Origin: Lachnospiraceae bacterium
GTDB lineage: Bacteria > Bacillota > Clostridia > Lachnospirales > Lachnospiraceae
Direction: 5' to 3'
NCBI GenBank assembly: GCA_024680055.1
Contig: JAILCP010000058.1
Coordinates: forward strand, 1 to 64,000
Length of the DNA stretch: 64,000 nucleotides
This document shows positions 1-8,640 of this stretch, one piece after another (position 1 is the stretch's first letter; each line of letters opens with the position of its first letter). The notes below the pieces were generated by a model, which was not told the origin of the DNA, made no database searches, and saw only the letters and a list, made by a program, of their open reading frames with translations. The position numbers and the translations under genes are program-made.

Positions 1-132
1 GTCAGTCCTGTGTTTGGCAGTATTGAGCCGTCAAAGATTGTGGAATACTTAATAGAAGAAAAGCTGGTTTTTGTAACAATGCAATTACAGATGCATAAGT
101 TTATCTGGGATCCGGATCAACGAGGTGTATAG
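1..132 (+). CDS. queE: 7-carboxy-7-deazaguanine synthase QueE, C-terminal end (partial)
   Basis: Frame 1 is open from the window edge to a TAG at 130-132. The 43 visible residues end in LQLHKFIWDP-like sequence ([16 protein letters not shown]), which I recognise as the C-terminus of the radical-SAM enzyme QueE. QueE converts 6-carboxy-tetrahydropterin to 7-carboxy-7-deazaguanine in preQ1 synthesis. The catalytic CxxxCxxC part lies outside the window. The genes directly downstream (folE, queC, queF) belong to the same pathway, which supports the call. The ORF track misses it because it has no start here. A queD gene would be expected further upstream. Confidence 0.85.
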   Translation, partial: VSPVFGSIEPSKIVEYLIEEKLVFVTMQLQMHKFIWDPDQRGV

Positions 133-145
133 TGAGGATGAGAAA

Positions 146-760
146 ATGGCAATAGATAAGAAAGCAATTGAGGAACATATAAAAGGAATTCTGGTGGCTC
201 TTGGGGAGGACCCGGAGAGGGAAGGATTAAAGGATACCCCAAAGCGTGTGGCAAAAATGTACGAAGAGGTGTTTGAAGGAATCTCATATACCAATGAGGA
301 AATAGCGGCCATGTTTGACAAAACCTTTGAAGACGACCTGGACTTTGAAAGTGACAGCCATGATATGGTGGTGGTAAAAGATATTGATATTTTCAGTTAT
401 TGCGAACATCACATGGCTCTGATGTATGACATGAAGGTGGCAGTGGCCTACATTCCAAATAAAAAAGTCATCGGCCTTAGTAAAATTGCCCGTATTGCGG
501 ACATGGTGGGAAAAAGATTACAGCTTCAAGAACGTATCGGAAGCGATATTGCGGATATTATGGAAATTATCACCGATGCAAAGGATGTGGCGGTGGTCAT
601 TGAAGGCTGCCACAGTTGCATGAGCGCAAGGGGCATAAAAAAGAGCCGGGCAAAAACCGTAACCACCACATTTCGCGGTGCGTTTAAAGAGGATAGTGCA
701 TTGCAGATGAGACTGCAGATGTCTCTTATGAATTTTAATCAAAAAGGGGAAGTAGAATAA
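146..760 (+). CDS. folE: GTP cyclohydrolase I FolE
   Basis: Converts GTP to 7,8-dihydroneopterin triphosphate, the first step for preQ1/queuosine and for folate. The sequence carries the zinc-site signature SYCEHH (Cys86, His89) and the later [10 protein letters not shown] motif; at 204 residues it has the usual length. The track begins at a GTG (125) inside queE, but ATG 146 has a GAGGAT ribosome binding site about 6 nt upstream and yields the normal N-terminus, so I chose it. It sits 13 nt after queE and overlaps queC by one base (TAATG), so translation is probably coupled. The context points to a queuosine role, though supply to folate cannot be excluded. Confidence 0.95.
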   Translation: MAIDKKAIEEHIKGILVALGEDPEREGLKDTPKRVAKMYEEVFEGISYTNEEIAAMFDKTFEDDLDFESDSHDMVVVKDIDIFSYCEHHMALMYDMKVAVAYIPNKKVIGLSKIARIADMVGKRLQLQERIGSDIADIMEIITDAKDVAVVIEGCHSCMSARGIKKSRAKTVTTTFRGAFKEDSALQMRLQMSLMNFNQKGEVE

Positions 761-1440
761 TGAAAGCATTGGTTTTATCCAGCGGTGGAGTGGATTCCAC
801 CACCTGCCTTGGAATGGCGATTGAAAAATACAAAAAAGAAAACGTTTTATCCTTGTCCATGTATTATGGTCAGAAGCATGAAAAGGAGTTAAAAGCGGCA
901 AGAGAAGTGGCAAAGTATTATGGTATCGAACATATGGAACTGGATTTGGCAACTATTTTCAGCTATAGCAATTGCAGTTTGTTAAAGCAGTCGGATGAGG
1001 AAATTCCTCAGGAAGCCTACGATGAACAGCTGAAAAAAGCAGAGGGAAAACCGGTTTCCACCTATGTGCCATTTCGAAACGGATTATTTTTATCCACAGC
1101 AGCTTCCATTGCACTGTCAAGGGATTGCAGTGTGATTTATTACGGGGCACATAAAGATGACGCAGCGGGAAGCGCGTATCCGGATTGTTCCAAAGCCTTT
1201 AATGATGCAATGGGAACTGCGATTTACGAAGGCAGCGGTAAACAGCTCCATATTGAAGCTCCGTTAATTGATATGAACAAAGCTTCTGTGGTAAAAGAGG
1301 GCCTTCGGTTAAAGGTCCCGTATGAGTTGACCTGGAGCTGCTACGAAGGTGGAGAGCAGCCTTGCGGTATTTGCGGAACCTGCATTGACAGACAACGGGC
1401 ATTTGAAGCAAACGGGGTAAAAGACCCTGCATTGAACTAA
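760..1440 (+). CDS. queC: 7-cyano-7-deazaguanine synthase QueC
   Basis: ATP-dependent conversion of 7-carboxy-7-deazaguanine to preQ0 in the cytoplasm. The N-terminal PP-loop SGGVDST spans residues 8-14, and four zinc-binding cysteines lie near the C-terminus (about C194, C202, C205, C208, in PCGICGTC). At 226 residues it is full length. The start codon overlaps the folE stop by one base, which indicates translational coupling. The gene sits between folE and queF in a complete late preQ1 operon. Confidence 0.96.
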   Translation: MKALVLSSGGVDSTTCLGMAIEKYKKENVLSLSMYYGQKHEKELKAAREVAKYYGIEHMELDLATIFSYSNCSLLKQSDEEIPQEAYDEQLKKAEGKPVSTYVPFRNGLFLSTAASIALSRDCSVIYYGAHKDDAAGSAYPDCSKAFNDAMGTAIYEGSGKQLHIEAPLIDMNKASVVKEGLRLKVPYELTWSCYEGGEQPCGICGTCIDRQRAFEANGVKDPALN

Positions 1441-1452
1441 GGAGAGAAAATT

Positions 1453-1950
1453 ATGAGCGGAAGAACAGAGGAAGAGACAAAAGGAGTTACACTTCTTGGA
1501 AATCAGGGAACAAAATATCCGGACAATTATGCGCCGGAAGTATTGGAGACCTTTATAAATAAACATCCGGACAATGACTATTTTGTAAAATTCAATTGTC
1601 CTGAATTTACCAGCCTTTGTCCGATTACAGGGCAACCGGATTTTGCCAATGTGATTATTTCCTATGTGCCGGGAGAGCGCATGGTGGAAAGCAAGTCTTT
1701 AAAGCTGTATTTATACAGTTTCAGAAATCACGGAGATTTTCATGAGGACTGTGTCAATGTGATTATGAAAGATTTAATCAAGCTTATGGATCCGAAATAC
1801 ATTGAGGTCTGGGGTAAGTTCACTCCAAGAGGCGGTATCTCCATTGACCCATATTGTAATTACGGTAAGAAGGGAACCGCATGGGAAGAGGTGGCAAAAA
1901 CACGTCTTTTCCAGCATGATATGTACCCGGAACGGGTGGATAACCGCTAA
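1453..1950 (+). CDS. queF: NADPH-dependent preQ0 reductase QueF
   Basis: Reduces the nitrile of preQ0 to the amine preQ1, the last step before insertion into tRNA. This is the short, unimodular type (165 residues, as in Bacillus). The catalytic Cys56 sits in [12 protein letters not shown], with the acid Asp63 in the same motif, and the NADPH/substrate signature [16 protein letters not shown] follows. It has a good GGAGAG ribosome site and starts 12 nt after queC. No terminator is visible between it and the permease gene, so some read-through is possible. Confidence 0.96.
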   Translation: MSGRTEEETKGVTLLGNQGTKYPDNYAPEVLETFINKHPDNDYFVKFNCPEFTSLCPITGQPDFANVIISYVPGERMVESKSLKLYLYSFRNHGDFHEDCVNVIMKDLIKLMDPKYIEVWGKFTPRGGISIDPYCNYGKKGTAWEEVAKTRLFQHDMYPERVDNR

Positions 1951-1966
1951 AAAATCCAATTATAAT

Positions 1967-1995
1967 TTGACAAAAGAATGAGACTTCATTATAAT
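1967..1995 (+). promoter_or_regulatory. Sigma-A promoter for the NCS2 permease
   Basis: TTGACA (1967-1972), a 17-nt spacer, and TATAAT (1990-1995): a perfect consensus promoter, with start near 2002. The leader holds a small inverted repeat, TGTTC-N7-GAACA (about 2010-2026), whose GAACA halves resemble half of a purine-operon (PurR) box. That last point is only a suggestion. I see no purine or preQ1 riboswitch fold in the roughly 50-nt leader. Confidence 0.8.
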
Positions 1996-2054
1996 TTTTT
2001 GTCGTAACGTGTTCTTTTTGTGAACATAGATTATAATTATTTTTTGGAGGAACT

Positions 2055-3482
2055 ATGGAAAATATTTTTAAGCTGAAAGAAAATGGTACAAATGTACGTA
2101 CTGAGATTGTTGCCGGATTGACAACTTTCATGACAATGGCTTATATCATTGCTTTGAATCCAAACCTTTTAACAGGATTTGGCGCAAATGGCGGACCACA
2201 GTTATGGAACGGTATCTTCCTTGCAACTTGTATTGCTTCTGCAGTCGGTATGTTTGTGATGGCATTTCTTGCCAACAAACCATTCGCAATGGCACCGGGA
2301 ATGGGACTGAACAGTTTCTTTGCGGTTGTAGTCGGTAATATCGTGGGACTTACCGGACTTAGCTATGTGGAATCATTCCAGGCAGCACTTTGTATCATCT
2401 TTGTAGAAGGTATTGTATTCTTCGTTTTATCTATACTGAATGTTCGTGAGAAAATTATTGAAGCAATTCCACTTGGAATTCGTCTTGGAATTGCTCCGGC
2501 AATCGGACTTATGTTATTAAACATCGGCGTTGGTTCCAACGTGGGTGTATATTCTTCTGAAGGTGGTCCTTTCTATGTAATGAGAGACTTCTTCGGATCC
2601 CTCACTCCATCTGCTGCAAAGGCAATGATGGGCGATGGATATAACACAATGGTATTAACCGTTGTAACTATGAGTGTGGGACTTCTTGTGATTGGTGTTT
2701 TAAATCATCATCACGTAAAAGGATCCGTTCTTGCAGGTATGCTTGCTGCAAGCTGTGTATATTGGGCTGGAGAGGCAATGTTCCTTCATGTGAATCCGTT
2801 TGCTTCACTTAGCACTGCATCTTTTGCACCTGCTTTCGGAGACATGGCTGCAACCACATTGTTCAAATTTAACTTTGCCAACTTTGTAAAAATCGGATGG
2901 TTTACAATGATTACTTTAATCATTACCTTCTGTATTATTGATATGTTTGATACCATCGGAACATTGGTTGGTACTGCATCGAGAGCAGGAATGGTAGACA
3001 AAGAAGGCAATATGCCACAGATGAAAGAAGCTTTAATCGCTGATGCGGTAGGTACCATTACCGGTTCTTTAACAGGTACTTCCACAGTTACAACATTTGT
3101 TGAGTCTGCATCCGGTGTGGAAGCAGGTGGACGTACAGGACTTACATCTTTCACAACAGGATTGTTGTTCCTTGCATGTATGTTCCTTGCACCGATTGCC
3201 GCTATTATTCCGGCTGCTGCAACATCATCCGCTTTGATTTACGTTGGTATTATCATGATTTCAGGATTAAAGAATATTGACTTTACAGACGTTACTCAGT
3301 CTGTACCTGCAGCATTGATGTTAATTGCAATGCCGATTTCAGGTTCCATCGGACATGGTATCGGTCTTGGCTTAATTGCTTATACAGGAATTCAGCTCTT
3401 TACAGGAAATGCAAAGAAAGTATCTCTTTTGACCTACATTATTTCTTTGATTTTCGTTGTAAAATTCTTCCTTGTAGTCTAA
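2055..3482 (+). CDS. NCS2-family guanine/hypoxanthine permease (AzgA/PbuG type)
   Basis: A 475-residue polytopic membrane protein with about 12-14 hydrophobic segments. It begins with the AzgA-branch signature TEIVAGLTTFMTMAYII and carries the NPNLL and APGMGLN motifs typical of guanine/hypoxanthine/adenine proton symporters such as PbuG, PbuO and AzgA. It probably imports purine bases across the cytoplasmic membrane. The ribosome site is TTTGGAGG. It has its own consensus promoter and a strong terminator, so it is probably monocistronic. The exact base specificity cannot be read from sequence. Confidence 0.9.
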   Translation: MENIFKLKENGTNVRTEIVAGLTTFMTMAYIIALNPNLLTGFGANGGPQLWNGIFLATCIASAVGMFVMAFLANKPFAMAPGMGLNSFFAVVVGNIVGLTGLSYVESFQAALCIIFVEGIVFFVLSILNVREKIIEAIPLGIRLGIAPAIGLMLLNIGVGSNVGVYSSEGGPFYVMRDFFGSLTPSAAKAMMGDGYNTMVLTVVTMSVGLLVIGVLNHHHVKGSVLAGMLAASCVYWAGEAMFLHVNPFASLSTASFAPAFGDMAATTLFKFNFANFVKIGWFTMITLIITFCIIDMFDTIGTLVGTASRAGMVDKEGNMPQMKEALIADAVGTITGSLTGTSTVTTFVESASGVEAGGRTGLTSFTTGLLFLACMFLAPIAAIIPAAATSSALIYVGIIMISGLKNIDFTDVTQSVPAALMLIAMPISGSIGHGIGLGLIAYTGIQLFTGNAKKVSLLTYIISLIFVVKFFLVV

Positions 3483-3513
3483 TTCGTTTGTTCAGGTTTT
3501 ATAAGAAGTTTTT

Positions 3514-3547
3514 GGCTGTATGCAAGTTTTTGCATACAGCCTTTTTT
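3514..3547 (+). terminator. Rho-independent terminator after the purine permease
   Basis: A perfect 12-bp stem GGCTGTATGCAA / TTGCATACAGCC with a GTTT loop, followed by six T. Confidence 0.93.
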
Positions 3548-3578
3548 AAATCGTTGAAGTTTGAAAAGTGAAAAATAA

Positions 3579-3607
3579 TTGACACCAATACACAATAATG
3601 GTAATAT
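3579..3607 (+). promoter_or_regulatory. Promoter of the peptide-binding lipoprotein gene
   Basis: TTGACA (3579-3584), a 17-nt spacer, and TAATAT (3602-3607). Transcription would start near 3614, giving a leader of about 110 nt that contains the inverted repeat at 3644-3679. Confidence 0.75.
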
Positions 3608-3643
3608 AACAACGTATTTAGGAAAAATTCTGACTACTACTGA

Positions 3644-3679
3644 TAATTTTTAGTAAAAATTATATTTTACTAAAAATTA
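3644..3679 (+). repeat. Perfect 15-bp AT-rich inverted repeat in the oppA-like leader
   Basis: TAATTTTTAGTAAAA and its exact reverse complement are separated by ATTATA. It lies downstream of the promoter and about 45 nt upstream of the ribosome site. It may be a repressor operator or an RNA hairpin. Each arm resembles the CodY box AATTTTCWGAAAATT only loosely (about four mismatches), so CodY control is speculation based partly on the peptide-transport context. Confidence 0.7.
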
Positions 3680-3725
3680 CGCAATAAGTAAATACAATGT
3701 CAGGATATTAGAGGAGGATTATTTT

Positions 3726-5360
3726 ATGAAAAAGAAAGTTGTTGCCACGTTATTGTGTGCCACTATGGCCATTGGCCTTTTGGCAGGCTGCGGCGCTGCT
3801 AAGGAGGCTGACTCCGAAGGGGGCGAAGCATCAGAAAAGGTATTCCGATATGCAATCGGAACAGAGCCTACAACCTTAGATCCAACCAAGGGTAATTCCA
3901 TCGGTGATAATGAAATTCAGCATGCCATTACCGAAGGTTTGGTTCGTAACACAGCAGGAGATGTTCAGCCGGGTAGTGCTGAGAGCTGGGATATTTCCGA
4001 TGATGGATTGGAGTACACATTCCATTTGAGAGATGGTTTGAAATGGAGTGATGGAGAACCATTAACAGCGAAAGATTATGAGTATGGATGGAAGAGATTA
4101 ATGAACCCTGAAACAGGTTCCATCTATGCATTTATCGGTGAGTATATTAAGAACGGATTAGAAGTAGAGAAAGGTGAGAAGGAAGTAGACGAACTGGCTG
4201 TAAAGGCAGTGGATGATCAGACACTTGAAGTTACTCTGGAAAGACCTACACCATACTTCTTAAGCTTAATCGGAAGCAGTGCTCAGTTTGCACCACTTCG
4301 TGAAGATGTGGTTGAAGAGTACGGTACAGACTTTGCTGCAACTGCAGACAAGAATGTGTATTCAGGACCGTTTGTTCTTTCAAAATCAGAAGACAATGAG
4401 TATGTTTTCGAGAAGAACAAAAACTACTGGAACATTGATAAGATCAACCTTGACCGTGTTGAAATTACATTGGTTGAGAAACCTGATACACAGCTTTCCA
4501 TGTATGAAGCAGGAGACCTTGACTACGTATTGGTACCATCTGCATATGTTCCTGATTACAAAGATAAGGCAGAGACCTTTATGAATGGTAACACAGACTA
4601 CTGCTTAATTAACCATGACTGTGACAATAAAGCTCTTCAGAACAAGAACTTCAGACTTGCATTGAACTATGCATTAAGCAGAAAAGATTATAATCAGCTT
4701 GCTAACTCTGATGTTTATAATGCATATAACAGATTGGTATTCTGTGGTTTAACTGCAGGTGACTCCACATACGGAGAAGAATACGAAGTTGACTCCTATC
4801 CGATGGAAGGAGATCAGGACAAGGCCAAAGATTACCTTGACAAAGCGTTAAAAGAATTAGGATACAGCAAGGCATCTGATGTTTCTGTTGAAATTGTTAC
4901 CGCTGATGCTGAAACCAGCAAGAAGAGTGCAGAAGTTCTTCAGAACTTATGGACCGAAAGCCTTGGAATCGATGTTAAGATTCGTCAGGTATCCTATACA
5001 GAAATGAATGCAGAAGTATTCCCGAAACATGATTTTGAAATCGGTATGACCGGATGGGGCCCTGATTACGACGATCCATACACCTATCTTGAATTATTCA
5101 AGTCAAATGGATCTTATAACCACTGCTTATACTCCAACAAAGAGTTTGATAAGTTGTTAGAGGCTTCCCAGACAGAGACTGACCAGGAGAAACGTATGCA
5201 GGAGTTATGTGATGCAGAGCAGATTATTCTTGATGACGGAGCATTTGTTCCTCTTCAGACAAGAAATGCTTACTACATGACCAATGAAAAGGTAAAAGGA
5301 TTGAAATTCTACTTCTGTGCAATTAATATTGATTGGGTATACGCAGATATTGAAGAGTAA
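3726..5360 (+). CDS. Oligopeptide-binding lipoprotein (OppA/SBP_bac_5 family)
   Basis: Solute receptor of an oligopeptide ABC importer, anchored outside the membrane. It has a type II signal peptide with lipobox LLAGC (lipidated Cys22), then a 520-residue family 5 solute-binding fold with the typical N-terminal TEPTTLDP and later WGPDYDDPYTY sequence. At 544 residues it is full length. No permease or ATPase genes adjoin it: the gene has its own promoter and is followed by a hairpin, so it is an orphan receptor that must share a transporter encoded elsewhere. The ribosome site is AGAGGAGG. Confidence 0.93.
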   Translation: MKKKVVATLLCATMAIGLLAGCGAAKEADSEGGEASEKVFRYAIGTEPTTLDPTKGNSIGDNEIQHAITEGLVRNTAGDVQPGSAESWDISDDGLEYTFHLRDGLKWSDGEPLTAKDYEYGWKRLMNPETGSIYAFIGEYIKNGLEVEKGEKEVDELAVKAVDDQTLEVTLERPTPYFLSLIGSSAQFAPLREDVVEEYGTDFAATADKNVYSGPFVLSKSEDNEYVFEKNKNYWNIDKINLDRVEITLVEKPDTQLSMYEAGDLDYVLVPSAYVPDYKDKAETFMNGNTDYCLINHDCDNKALQNKNFRLALNYALSRKDYNQLANSDVYNAYNRLVFCGLTAGDSTYGEEYEVDSYPMEGDQDKAKDYLDKALKELGYSKASDVSVEIVTADAETSKKSAEVLQNLWTESLGIDVKIRQVSYTEMNAEVFPKHDFEIGMTGWGPDYDDPYTYLELFKSNGSYNHCLYSNKEFDKLLEASQTETDQEKRMQELCDAEQIILDDGAFVPLQTRNAYYMTNEKVKGLKFYFCAINIDWVYADIEE

Positions 5361-5381
5361 TTCAAAATAGCATTAAGAAAT

Positions 5382-5446
5382 AAAGAGCCTACAGAATAGC
5401 ATTTGCTGATTTTATGTCAAAAGAGGTTATTGCCGTAGGCTCTTTT
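5382..5446 (+). terminator. Probable terminator with a long loop after the peptide-binding protein
   Basis: An 11-bp stem AAAGAGCCTAC / GTAGGCTCTTT encloses a loop of about 42 nt and runs into a short T tract (CTCTTTTGATTG). The loop is unusually long for an intrinsic terminator, so efficiency is uncertain. Confidence 0.6.
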
Positions 5447-5546
5447 GATTGCTTTTTATAAGAAAAAGCAATTTGAAAATTATTCTTACAAAAATGTAAG
5501 GAATATAAAAATTTAATTAAGGATTTGATTTTTTCGTGGGAAGCAA

Positions 5547-5575
5547 TTGACGTTATAAGAAATGTATGTTAGAAT
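5547..5575 (+). promoter_or_regulatory. Strong orphan promoter (drives the candidate small RNA)
   Basis: TTGACG (5547-5552), a 17-nt spacer, and TAGAAT (5570-5575), with TG at the extended -10 position. No open reading frame of useful length follows before the terminator at 5712. Confidence 0.7.
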
Positions 5576-5581
5576 CAGAAA

Positions 5582-5740
5582 CACTTAAGTGAGAAATCAG
5601 AAAATAAAGTTACAATCTTGCTAAAGACGAAACTTTATAACATATAGCGTTATTGAAGTTACTATTTTCATGAATTCCATTTAAGAGAAATTTCTTCATA
5701 ATATCAAGGCGGGCCTGTGGTGAACACCACAGGCCTTTCT
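5582..5740 (+). ncRNA. Candidate small non-coding RNA, about 155 nt
   Basis: This part of the 466-nt gene-free gap between the peptide-binding gene and the SEC-C gene is bracketed by a good promoter (5547-5575) and a strong intrinsic terminator (5712-5738). It holds a 10-bp palindrome CACTTAAGTG at the 5' end, an 8-bp stem ATAAAGTT/AACTTTAT with a 19-nt loop (5604-5638), and the terminator hairpin. No ribosome site plus ORF is present; the longest ATG frame I see is four codons. It does not match a family I know (not 6S, tmRNA, RNase P or a standard riboswitch). Confidence 0.5.
5712..5740 (+). terminator. Strong rho-independent terminator not attached to any ORF
   Basis: A perfect 11-bp GC-rich stem GGCCTGTGGTG / CACCACAGGCC with an AA loop-centre, followed by TTTCTT. 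It is nearly 350 nt beyond the previous coding stop and upstream of the next promoter, so it most likely ends the small RNA. Confidence 0.9.
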
Positions 5741-5751
5741 TGTGTTTCCTA

Positions 5752-5780
5752 TTGTGTTTTAAACTGAAATAGGATATAAT
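5752..5780 (+). promoter_or_regulatory. Promoter of the SEC-C protein gene
   Basis: TTGTGT (5752-5757), a 17-nt spacer, and TATAAT (5775-5780), with start near 5787. Confidence 0.7.
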
Positions 5781-5826
5781 GACATTCGTGCCTCACAGAA
5801 GAAGGCATTAGAAAGGATGAAACGCT

Positions 5827-6333
5827 ATGGCATTATTAGAGCAGTGGAGAAAGATTGCCTATAACGAACAGGCAAATCCAAATGAATTAAAGCAGTTTTG
5901 GCAGAGATACTTTGATAAGGAAACAATGATTTATGAGCAGTTATTGGCAGACCCTGATACAGAAGTTAAGGGAACAGTGAAAGAACTCGCTGATAAATAT
6001 GAAATAGAAGTTATGGCTATGGTGGGATTTTTGGACGGAATTGACGAGAGTCTTGTTGAGCCTAATCCGATTGAAACCATGGAAGAGGATACTGTGGTTA
6101 GCCTTAAATTTGACAAGGCCAAGTTATATAAGAACATGGTGAAAGCAAAGGCAGATTGGTTATACAATTTACCTCAGTGGAAAGATATTTATTCTGAAGA
6201 AGAGTTAAAGGCATTATACAGAGAACAGAAAAACTCAACCACCATTCATGTGGGTAAGAAGATCGGAAGAAACGATCCTTGTCCATGTGGCAGTGGTAAG
6301 AAATATAAGAAATGCTGCGGTAAGAATGCATAA
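5827..6333 (+). CDS. SEC-C motif protein of unknown function
   Basis: A 168-residue acidic-to-neutral soluble protein. The last 15-20 residues form a SEC-C zinc-binding motif ([16 protein letters not shown]), the same module found at the SecA C-terminus, where it binds zinc and contacts SecB or ribosomes. The first 140 residues are a helical domain I do not recognise (tryptophan- and leucine-rich). It has its own promoter and an AAAGGA ribosome site. The function is unknown; a role as a ribosome- or translocation-associated accessory factor is inference from the motif alone. Confidence 0.85.
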   Translation: MALLEQWRKIAYNEQANPNELKQFWQRYFDKETMIYEQLLADPDTEVKGTVKELADKYEIEVMAMVGFLDGIDESLVEPNPIETMEEDTVVSLKFDKAKLYKNMVKAKADWLYNLPQWKDIYSEEELKALYREQKNSTTIHVGKKIGRNDPCPCGSGKKYKKCCGKNA

Positions 6334-6339
6334 TAGGGC

Positions 6340-6367
6340 TTGACTTTTAAGAGTTATGTGCTATCAT
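6340..6367 (+). promoter_or_regulatory. Promoter of the thrS T-box leader
   Basis: TTGACT (6340-6345), a 16-nt spacer, and TATCAT (6362-6367), immediately after the SEC-C stop codon. The RNA would start near 6373, just before the T-box stem I. Confidence 0.7.
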
Positions 6368-6371
6368 ACAG

Positions 6372-6614
6372 GTGAGTAAAACGTTGATGAGGACAGTAGA
6401 GTGCAGCTTGAAGTGACAGAGAGGGATATCACCGGTTGAGAGTATCCTGACGACAACGCATTTGAAGACCACCTCTGAGTGACCCCAATCAGGTCCGGTG
6501 ATTCCGTTATCATCATAAATGAGAGGCTTATTTTATCCATAGAATAAGCAACTTGGGTGGAACCGCGTAGAATTACGTCCCTTGTATCAGTATTGCTGAT
6601 ACAAGGGATTTTTT
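6372..6614 (+). promoter_or_regulatory. T-box riboswitch controlling thrS (threonine specifier ACC)
   Basis: The canonical T-box AACTTGGGTGGAACCGCG lies at 6550-6567, followed by the terminator. Stem I begins with the GATGAGGACAGTAG region. The lower helix GAGG/CCTC places the specifier loop TTTGAAG-ACC-A just before it, giving codon ACC (6468-6470) for threonine, in agreement with the downstream gene. Uncharged tRNA-Thr binding should favour the antiterminator and allow thrS expression. The specifier assignment is my reading of the helix register. Confidence 0.92.
6579..6614 (+). terminator. T-box attenuator terminator
   Basis: A perfect 12-bp stem CCCTTGTATCAG / CTGATACAAGGG with a TATTG loop and a T tract. 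Its 5' side is preceded by the T-box sequence that forms the competing antiterminator. Confidence 0.93.
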
Positions 6615-6661
6615 ATTTCCTTTGATCAGCACCAGATAGTGAATAAAGGAGGAAAACGATC

Positions 6662-8623
6662 ATGAAAATTACATTGAAAGATGGATCAGTAAAAGAATAC
6701 GCTGAAGCAAAAAGTGCATATGACATTGCACTTGACATTAGTGAAGGATTGGCAAGAGCAGCCTGTGCTTGTGAGATTGACGGTGAGGTAAAAGATCTTC
6801 GAACAGTCATTGATGGCGACTGCCACTTAAATATTTTAACAGCAAAGGATCCGGAAGGATTAAGAGTACTTCGTCACACAGCAGCCCATGTTATGGCAGA
6901 GGCTGTAAAACAGGTTCGTCCTGATGCTAAACTTGCCATTGGACCTGCAATCGATACAGGATTCTATTATGATTTTGACACAGAGCCATTCTCAAGAGAA
7001 GATCTTGATCAGATTGAAAAGGCAATGAAGAAAATCATCAAAAAGGGAGCTCGTCTTAACTATTACGAACTTCCGAGAGAAGAAGCATTAAAGAAAATGG
7101 AAGAGGCAGGAGAACCTTTTAAGGTAGAATTAATCCAGGATCTTCCGGAAGATGCGGTAATTTCATTCTATGAGCAGGGAGAATTTTTTGACCTTTGTGC
7201 AGGACCTCATCTTATGAACACAAAGGGAGTAAAAGCTTATAAATTAACATCTTCTTCCATGGCATATTGGAGAGGTGATGAAAACAAAGCAAGATTACAG
7301 AGAATCTACGGATCTGCATTTGGAACAAAAGAAGAACTGGAAGAGTACTTAGAGGCTCTTGAAGATGCAAAACGTCGTGATCACAACAAACTTGGTCGTG
7401 ATATGGGATTGTTTACAACCGTTGATGTAATCGGTCAGGGACTTCCTTTGTTTAAACCAAAGGGAACAAAGATGATTATGAAACTGCAGCGTTGGATTGA
7501 AGATCTTGAGGACAATGAATGGGGTTATGTTCGTACAAGAACACCATTGATGGCAAAATCCGATCTTTATAAGATTTCCGGACATTGGGATCACTATGTG
7601 GATGGTATGTTTGTTTTAAACAAAGATGTGGAAGACAAAGAAACCATGGCACTTCGCCCTATGACATGTCCGTTCCAGTATTATGTTTATATGAGCGAGC
7701 AGCATTCCTACAGAGATCTTCCGTACAGAATGAGTGAGACATCCACATTGTTCCGTAACGAAGATTCCGGAGAAATGCACGGACTTACCAGAGTACGTCA
7801 GTTTACTATTACAGAAGGACATCTTGTGGTTCGTCCGGACCAGATGGTAGAAGAATTCAAACAGTGTATGGCACTTGCAAAATATTGTCTTGAAGTACTT
7901 GGTGTAGAAAGTGATGTAACTTACCATTTATCCAAATGGGATCCTGAGAATAAGGAAAAATACATCGGTGACGCAGAGGTTTGGGAAGAGACAGAGGGAC
8001 ATATCCGTAACATTTTAACAGAGCTTGGCGTTAACTTTACAGAGGATGTGGGCGAAGCTGCATTCTACGGACCAAAGGTTGATATTAACGCAAAGAACGT
8101 ATACGGAAAAGAAGATACAATGATTACCATTCAGTGGGATGCGTTGATTGCAAAACAGTTTGGTATGTACTACATCGATCAGAACGGCGAAAAGAAGATG
8201 CCATACATTATCCATCGTACATCCATGGGATGTTATGAGAGAACACTTGCATGGCTGATTGAAAAATATGCAGGAAACTTCCCAACATGGTTGTGCCCTG
8301 AGCAGGTACGTGTACTTCCAATTTCCGACAAGTACATTGACTATGCAGATAAGGTTGCAAAACACTTAAAAGAACACGGTGTGGATGTAACAGTAGATAA
8401 ACGTTCTGAAAAGATTGGTTACAAGATTCGTGAGAGAAGACTTGACCGTGTTCCTTATCAGCTTGTTGTAGGTGAGAAGGAAGAAGCAGCAGGACTTGTA
8501 TCTGTTGGAAGCCGTTACGGTGATAACGGACAGATCTCACTGGAAGAGTTTACAAAGAATATCTGTGAAGAAATCCGTACAAAAGAGATTCGTGAAATCG
8601 TGACAACTCCATCTGACAAATAG
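6662..8623 (+). CDS. thrS: Threonyl-tRNA synthetase
   Basis: Charges tRNA-Thr. Domains in order: an N-terminal TGS domain (about residues 1-60), an editing/second additional domain with HTAAHVMAEA (the HxxxH zinc/editing motif), a class II catalytic core (motif 2 region around GEMHGLTRVRQFT), and a C-terminal anticodon-binding domain (ICEEIRT tail). At 653 residues it is full length. The ribosome site AAAGGAGG precedes ATG 6662. Expression is set by the T-box leader just upstream. lgt follows within 20 nt, so the two are cotranscribed and lgt may come partly under threonine control. Confidence 0.97.
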   Translation: MKITLKDGSVKEYAEAKSAYDIALDISEGLARAACACEIDGEVKDLRTVIDGDCHLNILTAKDPEGLRVLRHTAAHVMAEAVKQVRPDAKLAIGPAIDTGFYYDFDTEPFSREDLDQIEKAMKKIIKKGARLNYYELPREEALKKMEEAGEPFKVELIQDLPEDAVISFYEQGEFFDLCAGPHLMNTKGVKAYKLTSSSMAYWRGDENKARLQRIYGSAFGTKEELEEYLEALEDAKRRDHNKLGRDMGLFTTVDVIGQGLPLFKPKGTKMIMKLQRWIEDLEDNEWGYVRTRTPLMAKSDLYKISGHWDHYVDGMFVLNKDVEDKETMALRPMTCPFQYYVYMSEQHSYRDLPYRMSETSTLFRNEDSGEMHGLTRVRQFTITEGHLVVRPDQMVEEFKQCMALAKYCLEVLGVESDVTYHLSKWDPENKEKYIGDAEVWEETEGHIRNILTELGVNFTEDVGEAAFYGPKVDINAKNVYGKEDTMITIQWDALIAKQFGMYYIDQNGEKKMPYIIHRTSMGCYERTLAWLIEKYAGNFPTWLCPEQVRVLPISDKYIDYADKVAKHLKEHGVDVTVDKRSEKIGYKIRERRLDRVPYQLVVGEKEEAAGLVSVGSRYGDNGQISLEEFTKNICEEIRTKEIREIVTTPSDK

Positions 8624-8640
8624 GATTGGAGGCTGATTAT

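Noticed and set aside
1951-2054. Possible preQ1 or purine riboswitch before the permease
   Set aside because: The leader after the promoter is only about 50 nt and has none of the conserved purine or preQ1 aptamer sequences.
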